The notes under the pieces: generated by a model
Database searches by the model: none
Told to the model about the DNA's origin: nothing
Seen by the model: only the letters and a program-made list of their open reading frames with translations
From: an uncultured Collinsella sp.
GTDB taxonomy: Bacteria > Actinomycetota > Coriobacteriia > Coriobacteriales > Coriobacteriaceae
Reading direction: 5' to 3'
DNA: 62,343 nt
Assembly: GCA_900758375.1 (NCBI GenBank)
Contig: CAAERJ010000021.1
Location: forward strand, 1 to 62,343
Part shown: in pieces, positions 51,365 through 59,320 of the stretch
How positions within the stretch are numbered: the first letter of the stretch is position 1
Layout: each line of letters begins with the position of its first letter
Translations under genes and position numbers: made by a program

Positions 51365-51400
51365 AAAGGCCTCCAGAGCAACAGCTCCGGAGGCCTTTTT
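51365..51400 (+). terminator. Terminator of the second acetate kinase
   Basis: AAAGGCCTCC pairs with GGAGGCCTTT, with an inner GAGC/GCTC extension and TT after the stem, 22 bp past the stop. Confidence 0.9.
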
Positions 51401-51549
51401 ACTAGCAGGCGGAAATACCAGTCCCAAAGTGACCATCGCCAGCAACGCTTGCGCCCCTAGCAACGGCACCCATCCATTCAGATCTTCAGCCCCAGCTCGT
51501 AGTCAAGCCGCCGTCCACTCCAGATGCCCTGATTGCTACGTAGCGGCAG

Positions 51550-51674
51550 GGACCCTACAGGGTAAAGCTCTGAAAACATTCCGCAGGACGGAGGAAGCCC
51601 CCGCCGCGCGTAGCGCGCAGCGGGGGCTTCCGACATGTCCGAGGACGTTTTCAGAGCTTTACCCTGTAGGGTCC
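51550..51674. repeat. Class A-like long-hairpin element at the ackA/pta junction
   Basis: Bases 51550-51577 (starting GGACCCTACAGGGTAAAG) are a perfect 28-bp reverse complement of 51647-51674. The 69-nt core begins ATTCCGCA, has the strong apical stem GGAAGCCCCCGC/GCGGGGGCTTCC, and ends GAGGAC. The positions of TTCCGCA and AGGAC match the class A elements at 55161-55491. It ends 15 bp before the pta stop. Confidence 0.75.
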
Positions 51675-51689
51675 GAGGGGATACGTCCG

Positions 51690-52670
51690 CTACTCAGCCA
51701 TCTGAGCCTGGACGGCGGTGATGGCCACGACACCCACGATGTCGTCGGCAGAGCAGCCGCGCGACAGGTCGTTGACCGGCTTGGCGATGCCCTGCAGGAT
51801 GGGGCCGTAAGCGTCGGCGCCGGCGAAGCGCTGGACCAGCTTGTAGCCGATGTTGCCGGCCTCGAGGTCGGGGAACACCAGCACGTCGGCCTTGCCGGCA
51901 ACGGAGGAGCCGGGAGCCTTGAGCTGGGCGACGGTGGGGACGATAGCGGCATCGAGCTGCAGGTCGCCATCGATGGCGAGCTCGGGAGCCTTCTCGTGGC
52001 AGAACTTTACGGCCTCCTGGACCTTCTTGGCGACCTCGCCGCCGGCGGAGCCCATGGTGGAGTAGGAGAGCATGGCCACGTGCGGCTCAACGTTGCCCAT
52101 GAAGGTGGACCAGGAGTGAGCGGAGGCGATGGCGATCTCGGAGAGCTCGTCGGAGGACGGGTTGATGTTGAGGCCGCAGTCGGCGAAGATCAGCGTGCCG
52201 TCGGTGCCGAACTGCGGGGTGTCGGTGCACATCACGAAGAAGGCCGAGACCAGCTTGGTGCCCGGGGCGGTCTTGAGGATCTGCAGCGCGGGGCGCAGGG
52301 TGTCGGCGGTGGAGTGGCAGGCGCCGGAGACCAGGCCGTCGGCATCGCCCATCTTGACCATCATGGTGCCAAAGTAGGTGGCGTCCATCACCTGGGCGCG
52401 AGCCTGCTCGATGGTGACACCCTTCTTGGCGCGGAGCTCGGCAAACTTCTGCGCGTACTCCTCGTGCTTCTCGGCATTGCGCGGGTCGATGACGGTAGCG
52501 CCGGGAACGTTGATCTCGTCGGGGTTGCCCAGGATGACGATCTTTGCCAGGCCCTCCTCGATGATCTTGGTGGCTGCGACGATGGTGCGCGGATCCTCGC
52601 CCTCAGGCAGGACGATCGTCTTAAGGTCGGCCTTGGCGGCAGACTTCATACGGTTAAGGAAATCGCTCAT
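51690..52670 (-). CDS. pta: Phosphate acetyltransferase
   Basis: This 326-residue short-form Pta begins IVLPEGEDPRTIVAATKI. The family motifs are DGLVSGACHSTADTLRPALQIL, MLSYSTMGSAGG and LVFPDLEAGNIGYKLVQRFAGA. It interconverts acetyl-CoA and acetyl phosphate for the acetate kinases encoded on the other strand. It lacks the N-terminal DRTGG domain of long-form Pta. GTAAGGAGTAAC precedes the start. The long-hairpin element lies between its stop and ackA. Confidence 0.94.
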   Translation of the reverse strand: MSDFLNRMKSAAKADLKTIVLPEGEDPRTIVAATKIIEEGLAKIVILGNPDEINVPGATVIDPRNAEKHEEYAQKFAELRAKKGVTIEQARAQVMDATYFGTMMVKMGDADGLVSGACHSTADTLRPALQILKTAPGTKLVSAFFVMCTDTPQFGTDGTLIFADCGLNINPSSDELSEIAIASAHSWSTFMGNVEPHVAMLSYSTMGSAGGEVAKKVQEAVKFCHEKAPELAIDGDLQLDAAIVPTVAQLKAPGSSVAGKADVLVFPDLEAGNIGYKLVQRFAGADAYGPILQGIAKPVNDLSRGCSADDIVGVVAITAVQAQMAE

Positions 52671-52723
52671 GTTACTCCTTACAAGCGTTTCGCTAAGCTC
52701 CAGGCGCCCGGCTGTTCACGAAT

Positions 52724-52744
52724 AAACCCGCTGCTAGCGGGTTT
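52724..52744. terminator. Perfect hairpin upstream of pta
   Basis: AAACCCGCT pairs perfectly with AGCGGGTTT around GCT. It is 54 bp upstream of the pta start codon, flanked by T/A-rich bases. It could be a leader attenuator of pta or a leftover terminator. Confidence 0.5.
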
Positions 52745-52817
52745 ACCTTTCAATAATGTACGCCGCGGTGCTTGAGCTTTCCTTGTGTGGCAAGCTCATT
52801 ATAGGACGCATTAGCGC

Positions 52818-52823
52818 TATAAT
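52818..52823 (+). promoter_or_regulatory. -10 box of the glf operon
   Basis: TATAAT lies 78 bp before the glf start, without a good -35. A small palindrome CTCGAA/TTCGAG (52841-52857) follows in the leader. Confidence 0.4.
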
Positions 52824-52901
52824 CGTTCTGATAAATATGTCTCGAAGAATGTTCGAGAAAAGCCCAGCTAACGAGCCCGTGGCTTTTGACAAGGAGTATC
52901 G

Positions 52902-54104
52902 ATGCAGATTACCTCAGGCCTGCCTGAAGGCTTTAACGCCGGTGCATACGACATGATTGTCGTCGGTGCCGGATATGCCGGTGCCGTTTGTGCCCGCCGT
53001 CTCGCCGAGACCATTGGCTATCGTGTTGCCGTTCTGGAGCGCCGTAGCCACATTGCGGGCAACGCCTACGACTGCGCTGATGAGGCCGGGATTCTGGTCC
53101 ACAAGTATGGTCCGCACATCTACCATACCTTTAATGAGCGCGTCCACAATTTCCTGTCGCGCTTTACCAAGTGGACGGACTACCAGCACAAGGTGCTTGC
53201 CAACATCAACGGCACCCTCATGCCCGTGCCTTTTAACCACGCGAGCCTCAAGCTCGCCTTTGGCGATGAGCGCGGCGAGGAGCTGTATCAGAAGCTCGTG
53301 GAGACCTTTGGCAAGGACGTCAAGGTGCCCATCATGGAGCTGCGCAAGAAGAACGACCCGGATCTTGCCGAGGTCGCCGATTACGTCTACGAGAACGTCT
53401 TTTTGCATTACACCATGAAGCAGTGGGGCCAGACGCCCGATCAGATCGATCCCTCGATCACCGGCCGCGTTCCCGTCTTTGTGGGCGACGATGACCGCTA
53501 CTTCCCGCAGGCTCCCTTCCAAGGCATGCCGCAGGACGGCTATACCGCGCTGTTCGAGCACATGCTCGACCACGATTTGATTGATGTGTTCTGCGACGTG
53601 GACGCCCGCGACCTCTTCGAGATCGACGAGACCACCGTCAAGATCGACGGTAAGGTCTATGGCGGCGAGATCGTCTACACCGGTCCGCTCGACGAGCTGT
53701 TCAACCTCGACTTGGGCGCTCTGCCATACCGTACGCTCGACATGAAGTTCGAGACGCTCGATATGGACCAGTTCCAGCCCGTGGGCACCGTCAACTACAC
53801 CACGAGTGAGGATTACACGCGTATCACCGAGTTCAAGAACATGACTGGTCAGGTCCTGCCCGGCAAGACCACCATCATGAAGGAGTATTCCAAGGCCTAT
53901 ACGCCCGGCTCGGGCGAGACGCCCTATTACGCCATTCTGGAGCCCGAGAACCGCGAGCTCTATGAGCGCTATCTTGAGCGCGTCCAGAACCTGACGAACT
54001 TCCACCCGGTGGGTCGCCTGGCCGAGTATCGTTACTACGATATGGATGCCGTGACCAACTCCGCCCTCGATCTTTCGGATGAGATTATCGCCTGCCATGC
54101 ATAA
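52902..54104 (+). CDS. glf: UDP-galactopyranose mutase
   Basis: This 400-residue flavoenzyme begins with the FAD loop MIVVGAGYAGAVCARRLAE and has LERRSHIAGNAYD and the HIYHTFNERV region. Active-site arginines are in RYFPQAPFQGMPQDGYTALFE and the C-terminal YRYYDMD. It converts UDP-galactopyranose to UDP-galactofuranose for cell-surface galactofuranose polymers. It overlaps the following glycosyltransferase by 8 bp, supporting a glycan-assembly unit. CAAGGAGTATCG precedes the start. Confidence 0.93.
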   Translation: MQITSGLPEGFNAGAYDMIVVGAGYAGAVCARRLAETIGYRVAVLERRSHIAGNAYDCADEAGILVHKYGPHIYHTFNERVHNFLSRFTKWTDYQHKVLANINGTLMPVPFNHASLKLAFGDERGEELYQKLVETFGKDVKVPIMELRKKNDPDLAEVADYVYENVFLHYTMKQWGQTPDQIDPSITGRVPVFVGDDDRYFPQAPFQGMPQDGYTALFEHMLDHDLIDVFCDVDARDLFEIDETTVKIDGKVYGGEIVYTGPLDELFNLDLGALPYRTLDMKFETLDMDQFQPVGTVNYTTSEDYTRITEFKNMTGQVLPGKTTIMKEYSKAYTPGSGETPYYAILEPENRELYERYLERVQNLTNFHPVGRLAEYRYYDMDAVTNSALDLSDEIIACHA

Positions 54105-55128
54105 AGTCATATCATTCGGTATTCCCTCGTATAACGCCGCCAAGGACATGGACCATTGCATCACCTCCATTCTGGAGGGGAGCAATTATGCCACCGATAT
54201 CGAGATCATCATCGTCGATGACGGTTCCAAGGACGAGACGGCGGCCAAGGCCGATGAGTGGGAGACGCGTTATCCTGGCATCATCCGCGCGGTGCATCAG
54301 GAGAACGGCGGCCACGGCATTGCCGTCCTCTCGGGCTTGCGCGAGGCGCAGGGTACCTACTACAAGGTCGTCGACTCGGACGACTGGCTCGATGGCGCAG
54401 CCCTATCGACTATGCTTTCGATCCTGCGCGGTTTTGAGGAGCGCGACCAGCGCGTCGACCTCTTTATCTCGAACTATGTGTACGAGAAGGTTTACGAGGG
54501 CACGCATACCGCTATTGGCTACAAGTTTGCCCTGCCGCGAAAAAAGATCTTTACCTGGGACCAGATTGGTCATTTCCGTCTGGACCAGAATCTGCTTATG
54601 CACAGCCTGTGCTATCGCACGGATGTGCTGCGCGCGTCCAATCTGCCCATGCCGCCGCACACGTTCTACGTAGACAACATCTACGCCTACGTGCCGCTGC
54701 CGCGTTGTAAGACCATGTACTACGCCGACATCGATCTCTATCGCTACTTTATCGGCCGTGAGGGTCAAAGCGTCAACGAGGCCACGATGGTCAAGCGTCT
54801 GGACCAGCAGTTCCGCGTGACGCGCATCATGATGGAGTCGTTCCATCTGTACGGCGATGTCGAGTCATCGCGTCTGCGCTCGTACATGATGGGCTATTTC
54901 ACCATGATGATGGCAATCTGCTCGGTGCTTACTAAGCTTTCCGACGAGGATTGTGCCGACGAGCGCCTGAAGACGTTGTGGAGTGATCTGAAAGCCTATG
55001 ACGAGCGTATGTATCGTCGTGCACGCTACGGTGTGGTCGGCTTCTTCACCAACCTGCGTGGTCGGGCCGGAGACAAAACCACACTCGGCCTATACCGTCT
55101 TGCCTCAAAGATCTTCAAATTCAACTAG
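54097..55128 (+). CDS. Family 2 glycosyltransferase
   Basis: This 343-residue protein has a GT-A fold with VISFGIPSYNAAKDMDHCI, IIIVDDGSKDETA and the catalytic VVDSDDWLDG motif. A C-terminal helical region is rich in Tyr and Met and likely membrane-associated. ATG 54097 overlaps the glf stop (shared ATGCATAA), giving coupled translation. It may transfer galactofuranose or another sugar to a surface polysaccharide. The downstream region holds the two class A elements. Confidence 0.88.
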   Translation: MHKVISFGIPSYNAAKDMDHCITSILEGSNYATDIEIIIVDDGSKDETAAKADEWETRYPGIIRAVHQENGGHGIAVLSGLREAQGTYYKVVDSDDWLDGAALSTMLSILRGFEERDQRVDLFISNYVYEKVYEGTHTAIGYKFALPRKKIFTWDQIGHFRLDQNLLMHSLCYRTDVLRASNLPMPPHTFYVDNIYAYVPLPRCKTMYYADIDLYRYFIGREGQSVNEATMVKRLDQQFRVTRIMMESFHLYGDVESSRLRSYMMGYFTMMMAICSVLTKLSDEDCADERLKTLWSDLKAYDERMYRRARYGVVGFFTNLRGRAGDKTTLGLYRLASKIFKFN

Positions 55129-55160
55129 CTGCTGAGTATTCGCTGCTGATAGGTTGACTG

Positions 55161-55270
55161 GGCCCCTTGGCCTTTAGTTTGCTACTGCGAACAGTCCTGC
55201 TCGCACGGAAAGCACATTAAGTGCTTTCCGGCTCGTGCGGAACTTGTATCAAACTAAAGGCCAAGGGGCC
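55161..55270 (-). repeat. Class A long-hairpin element, copy 1 (core on minus strand)
   Basis: Perfect 21-bp arms (55161-55181, starting GGCCCCTTGGCC; 55250-55270) enclose a 68-nt core. Read on the minus strand the core is AAGTTCCGCA, then stem GCACTTAATGTGC with GGAAA/TTTCC below it, then AGGACTGT. The neighbouring copy at 55363-55491 has the same order in the opposite orientation. Confidence 0.85.
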
Positions 55271-55362
55271 TCTGCTATAAGAATCGATTGTCAGGCAGCT
55301 GAATTTGAAGATCTTTGACGCGCGGTACACAGGGGCCTGGGCTGAAAAGAATTAGGTTGGAA

Positions 55363-55491
55363 GTCGGTCGGAGACGGGCGGGCATTACGTTTGTCGCGAG
55401 TTCCGCATGCAAAGAAGGCTACTTAATGTGGCCTTCGTCTTGCATAGGACTGTAGAGCAGCAAACGTAATGCCCGCCCGCCTCCGACCGAC
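55363..55491 (+). repeat. Class A long-hairpin element, copy 2 (core on plus strand)
   Basis: 31-bp arms (55363-55393, starting GTCGGTCGGAG; 55461-55491) differ at one position. The 67-nt core reads GAGTTCCGCA, a stem ATGCAA/TTGCAT, inner stem GAAGGC/GCCTTC with loop ACTTAATGT, then AGGACTGT. It is 92 bp from copy 1, between two convergent genes. Confidence 0.85.
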
Positions 55492-55503
55492 GGTCGAGTG
55501 AGA

Positions 55504-56505
55504 TTACTTCGCGGCGCCGGGGATGCCGTGGGAGGTTTTGGCGCTTTTGGCTCCGTTTACGATGGCGGTCTGTAGGGCCCTTACGGCTAGCATGCCCAGC
55601 AGGTCTAGGGGAACGGCGGCGCTAGCCTGGGCGCCCAACTTGCCGCTGGCGAGGGTGTAGATGGTGTCGCCGTCGTTGGTGGTGTGCGTGGGGCGGATGG
55701 CGTGCGCATAGGCGTCTGCGGCCATTTGGGACACCTTGGTGGCCTGGGCCTTAGTGAGCTCCACATTGGTGACGATGCAGCTGATGGTGGTGTTGGTGCG
55801 GTCGAGCGGCATCTGCATAGATCCGGCGGCGGCAAAGGCGGCGAGCTCCATGTCGACGATCTGGTCGCTATCGGCCGCGGCGCGCATGCCCGCCACCCAC
55901 TCGCCGGTGAAGGGGTCGACGATGTTGCCGCAGGCGTTGACCGAGACCACGGCGCCCACCTTGACGGGGCCGAGTGCCACGGCAGCAGCTCCGAGGCCGG
56001 CCTTCATGCAGGTGGCAGGTCCCATGAGTTTGCCTACGGTGGCGCCGGTGCCGGCACCCACATTGCCCTGCTCGAGCGAGGCAGGGGTGTGGTCGAGCGC
56101 CTCGCGCACGGCGGCGATACCGGCCTCAATGTCGGGGCGCACGGTGGGGTCGCCAAAGGCGAGGTCGAAGATGCAGCTGGAGCACACGATAGGCACCTGC
56201 GTGGGACCGACGGGCAAGCCGATGCCGCGGCTCTCAAGCTCGCGGGCGACGCCGCTTGCGGCTTCGAGGCCAAAGGCCGATCCGCCCGAAAGGCAGACGG
56301 CGTGGACCTTATCGACGGTGTTTTCGGGGCGCAGCAGGTCGGTCTCGCGCGAAGCGGGAGCGCCGCCGCGTACGTCAACGCCACCGGTGGCACCCTCGGG
56401 CGCCACGATTACGGTGCAGCCGGTGCCAGCCTCCTCGTCCGTATAGTTGCCAAAGCAAAAGCCATCGACGTTGCAGACATCGATGGCTTCGAGCAGTGTG
56501 TCCAT
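55504..56505 (-). CDS. P1 family (S58, DmpA-like) peptidase
   Basis: This 333-residue Ntn-type aminopeptidase has GGSAFGLEAASGVARELE, GNVGAGTGATVGKL (self-cleavage/nucleophile region), and VNACGNIVDPFTGE. Family members self-process into two chains and release N-terminal amino acids or D-amino acids from peptides. It has no signal peptide, so it is cytoplasmic. ATG 56505 is chosen because AGGAGAAAAT is adjacent; the longer frame upstream overlaps the leader hairpins at 56528-56597. The substrate is unknown. Confidence 0.85.
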   Translation of the reverse strand: MDTLLEAIDVCNVDGFCFGNYTDEEAGTGCTVIVAPEGATGGVDVRGGAPASRETDLLRPENTVDKVHAVCLSGGSAFGLEAASGVARELESRGIGLPVGPTQVPIVCSSCIFDLAFGDPTVRPDIEAGIAAVREALDHTPASLEQGNVGAGTGATVGKLMGPATCMKAGLGAAAVALGPVKVGAVVSVNACGNIVDPFTGEWVAGMRAAADSDQIVDMELAAFAAAGSMQMPLDRTNTTISCIVTNVELTKAQATKVSQMAADAYAHAIRPTHTTNDGDTIYTLASGKLGAQASAAVPLDLLGMLAVRALQTAIVNGAKSAKTSHGIPGAAK

Positions 56506-56574
56506 ATTTTCTCCTATCGGTTTTCCGCCGGGCCTTATGCCCGGTCGGGATCCGTACGGTACGGCAAAATTGTA

Positions 56575-56597
56575 GGCGCTGGGGGATACCCAGCGCC
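56575..56597 (-). terminator. Hairpin between Maf and the P1 peptidase gene
   Basis: GGCGCTGGG pairs perfectly with CCCAGCGCC around GGATA, 9 bp past the maf stop. A second hairpin CCGGGC/GCCCGG (56528-56544) lies further into the peptidase leader. Confidence 0.6.
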
Positions 56598-56605
56598 AGA
56601 TGCAA

Positions 56606-57187
56606 TTACGAGAGTTTTTGAATCGCGCGTGCGACGCGGGCGATGGGCAAGCCCACCACGTTGTAGAAGTCGCCCGAAATGTCATGCACGAGCATGCGGC
56701 CGCCTGTGCCCTGGATGCCGTAGGCTCCGGCCTTGTCCATGGGTTCGCCGGAGGCGACATAGCGCTCAATCTGCTCTTCGGTAAGCTCATAGAACGTCAC
56801 GTCGGTCACATCGACAAACGACAGGCTCTCGGCGGCATGCGGAGCTGTAGCGTCGCCGGCTTTAACGATGCAGACGCCGGTCGCCACCTGGTGCGTGCGA
56901 CCCGAAAGCTCGCGGAGCATGGTGCGCGCCTCGTCCTCGTTTGCCGGCTTACCCAATATTTGGCCGTCAAAGGTGACAATAGTATCGGCCGCGACGGTCA
57001 GTTCGTTGGGCTCGGCATGCTCGGCCGCGACGGCAGCAGCTTTGGCACGCGCCAAGCGCTCGACGAGCGTAAGCGGAGCTTCGCCATCAAAGGGCGTTTC
57101 GTCGATATCCGCGGGAATTACGCGAATGTTATAGCCCGCCTCGCGCATCAGCTCTATGCGGCGCGGCGATTGCGAAGCCAAAATCAT
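56606..57187 (-). CDS. maf: Maf-like nucleoside triphosphate pyrophosphatase
   Basis: This 193-residue protein has the Maf signature ILASQSPRRIELMREAG at residues 2-18, VAADTIVTFDGQILGKP, and GVCIV. It hydrolyses dTTP/UTP or modified nucleotides and is linked to septum control. The start overlaps the end of the DJ-1 gene by 4 bp (ATGA), so the two are translated in coupled fashion. The length is normal. Confidence 0.92.
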   Translation of the reverse strand: MILASQSPRRIELMREAGYNIRVIPADIDETPFDGEAPLTLVERLARAKAAAVAAEHAEPNELTVAADTIVTFDGQILGKPANEDEARTMLRELSGRTHQVATGVCIVKAGDATAPHAAESLSFVDVTDVTFYELTEEQIERYVASGEPMDKAGAYGIQGTGGRMLVHDISGDFYNVVGLPIARVARAIQKLS

Positions 57188-57726
57188 AGTTGGATGCCCT
57201 CGGCGACCTTCTCGACGGCCTTTTCGCCGGCGAGCGTGCGCAGCAGCTCCAAGGCAAAGGGGAGTGACTGTGCCATGCCGCTGGCAGTGATGATATTGCC
57301 GTCTTGCGTGACCTTCTCGCCGGTATAGGTGCCCTCGGGGAAGCTCTTCTCAAAGCCGGGGAAGCACGTGGCGCGGCGTCCCTCGAGTAGACCAAGCTCG
57401 CCTAGGATAAACGGGGCGGCGCAGATGGCGGCAACGTGCTTGGTCGCGGCGAAATCGCAGACTACGTCGCAGACGCGCTGGTCGGCGCGCAGGTTGGTGG
57501 CACCGGGCAGGCCGCCGGGCAGCACGACGCAGTCGTACTCGTCAAAGTCGATCTCGTCAAAGAGCGCATCGCAGGTCACGGGAATCTGCAGCGAGCTCAC
57601 GACCTCGCGCGTGGGCATGATCGAGACGAGCGTGGCGCGCACGCCGCCGCGACGCATGGCGTCGACCATGGTCAGGCATTCAATCGTTTCAAAGCCATCG
57701 GCGGCGAGAACGGCAACGCTGGGCAT
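57184..57726 (-). CDS. DJ-1/PfpI family protein
   Basis: This 180-residue protein has the flavodoxin-like DJ-1 fold: VAVLAADGFETIECL at the N-terminus, VVLPGGLPGATNLR, and the nucleophile elbow AICAAPFILGELGLL with the reactive Cys. Such proteins are protein/nucleotide deglycases or thiazole-related chaperones. GAAAGGAACTCTC precedes ATG 57726. It overlaps maf by 4 bp. The precise activity cannot be assigned. Confidence 0.85.
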   Translation of the reverse strand: MPSVAVLAADGFETIECLTMVDAMRRGGVRATLVSIMPTREVVSSLQIPVTCDALFDEIDFDEYDCVVLPGGLPGATNLRADQRVCDVVCDFAATKHVAAICAAPFILGELGLLEGRRATCFPGFEKSFPEGTYTGEKVTQDGNIITASGMAQSLPFALELLRTLAGEKAVEKVAEGIQL

Positions 57727-57816
57727 GAGAGTTCCTTTCGTAAGGCGGCATACAATTAGCCGTCTTATACCCCGAAGACATGCGCTTGCCACGCTCGATT
57801 TCCCAATGTTTAAAAA

Positions 57817-57870
57817 GGGACGGGGATTAAATAATCATTCGGTACAAATTGATTATTAAATCCCCGTCCC
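57817..57870. repeat. Palindromic repeat with GGGACGGGG arms
   Basis: GGGACGGGGATTAAATAATC (57817-57836) and its complement at 57851-57870 differ at one position, with a 14-nt loop. The GGGACGGGG segment is shared with the 34-bp arms of the element at 46019-46127. Confidence 0.7.
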
Positions 57871-57905
57871 AGAAAAATCATCGGGCGTGGCCTTGGGCAA
57901 ACAGT

Positions 57906-59219
57906 CTAGTTGCTCTTGAGGTGGACGACGGTTTCGCAGTGGAAGGTTTGCGGGAACAGGTCGACCGGTGTGATCTTGACGGGGGAGAAGGTGCCTTCCT
58001 CGACAAAGCGCTTGAGGTCGCGTGCCAGGGTGGCAGGGTCGCAGCTCACATAGGCGACATCGCGCGCACTCGTGCTGGCGATGAGGTCGATGGCCTCGGG
58101 CGCCAGACCTGCACGCGGCGGGTCGACCACTAGGACATCGGCGTCCTGGTCGGGGAACTCGCGCACGGCATCGCCGCCGATGACGTCGACGTTGTCGAGC
58201 TTGTTGATCTCGAGGTTACGGCGCAGGTCGCGCACGGCCGGACCGTAGGCCTCGACGGCGGCAACAAAGTCGCAGCGGCGGGCGAGCGGCAGGGTAAAGG
58301 TGCCGGCGCCGCAGTACAGATCCACGGCAAGCTCGTCTTCCTGCGGATCGAGTGCGTCCATAACGAGTTCGATCAAAATCTCGGCGCCCTTGGTGTTGAC
58401 CTGGAAAAACGACGGGGCGGACAGGCGCATCTGGCCGTCAGCGATATTCTCGGTCCAGGAGCCCTCGCCGGCGAGCATCTCCACCTTGGAAACGCGGCGG
58501 GCCTTCTTCTCGCCCTTGCTCATGACGCGCACGACGCTCGTGGGATGTGCGGCGTCTGCCAGAACGCGCGAGACCTGTGAGCGTGGGAAGGAGCCTGTGG
58601 GTGTCCAAAGCGCGACCTCGAGTGCCTTGGTGCGGCGCGAAGCGCGAATGCCCACGCGCTCCAGACCCAGGTCGTGGCTGCCGCTCAGATAGTTGAGCGC
58701 GCCGACGACCGATTTGAGCGCCTTGGGAAAACGCTTATCGAACAGCGGGCATGCATCGCCGGTCACGATCTTGCTGGGATCGACGCCGTGCATGCCAAGG
58801 CGCACGCGACCGTTGACGATGGTCGGTTCGAGCTCGATTTTATTGCGGTAGCCCCAGTCGTCCTTGGTGTGGCGGATGGGCTGTACCAACTCATCGACCT
58901 GCTCGGGGGTGAACTTGCCAATGCGCTCGAGCGTGGAACGCAGGTTTTGCTCTTTGGCGGCAAGCTGAGCGGTGCGCGAGAGGTTGCCCCACGAACAACC
59001 GCCGCAGATGCCCACGAAGGGGCAGGGAGGCTGAATGCGATCGGGGCTTGGCTCCAGAATCTCGGTCGTGCGGGCGCGCATAAACGACTTGCCGTCCTGC
59101 ACGATCTCGGCTTCGACGGTGTCGCCCGCCACGGCGCCTTGCACAAATGTGGCCTTGCCGTTGTCGGCATGTGCCAGACCGTCGGCGCCGTACGTCATCG
59201 ATTCTATGGTGAGCTTCAT
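57906..59219 (-). CDS. rlmD: RlmD/TrmA family RNA (uracil-C5) methyltransferase
   Basis: This 437-residue SAM-dependent enzyme has an N-terminal TRAM domain (MKLTIESMTYGADGLAHADNGKATFV). An Fe-S cluster motif is in CPFVGICGGCSW with a further Cys in GDACPLF. The SAM motif is DLYCGAGTFTLPLA, and the catalytic Cys is in SCDPATLARDL. It methylates U in 23S rRNA or tRNA; the RlmD name rests on the cluster and family resemblance. ATG 59219 is preceded by CAGGCAGGAAT. Confidence 0.88.
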   Translation of the reverse strand: MKLTIESMTYGADGLAHADNGKATFVQGAVAGDTVEAEIVQDGKSFMRARTTEILEPSPDRIQPPCPFVGICGGCSWGNLSRTAQLAAKEQNLRSTLERIGKFTPEQVDELVQPIRHTKDDWGYRNKIELEPTIVNGRVRLGMHGVDPSKIVTGDACPLFDKRFPKALKSVVGALNYLSGSHDLGLERVGIRASRRTKALEVALWTPTGSFPRSQVSRVLADAAHPTSVVRVMSKGEKKARRVSKVEMLAGEGSWTENIADGQMRLSAPSFFQVNTKGAEILIELVMDALDPQEDELAVDLYCGAGTFTLPLARRCDFVAAVEAYGPAVRDLRRNLEINKLDNVDVIGGDAVREFPDQDADVLVVDPPRAGLAPEAIDLIASTSARDVAYVSCDPATLARDLKRFVEEGTFSPVKITPVDLFPQTFHCETVVHLKSN

Positions 59220-59268
59220 ATTCCTGCCTGTCATTCGCGGATTTGTCCGCAACCATGGTAGCAGGGAA

Positions 59269-59310
59269 AAGCGCCCCGTATCTGGGGCATTCCTCAAATA
59301 CGGGGCGCTT
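59269..59310 (-). terminator. Terminator of the polyphosphate kinase gene
   Basis: AAGCGCCCCGTAT pairs perfectly with ATACGGGGCGCTT around a 16-nt loop; TTCCC-type bases follow on the minus strand. It lies 11 bp past the ppk stop. Confidence 0.8.
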
Positions 59311-59320
59311 CTACAAACGT

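Noticed and set aside
56506..56790. Longer start for the P1 peptidase
   Set aside because: The extension crosses two hairpins and overlaps maf out of frame, and AGGAG lies right before ATG 56505.
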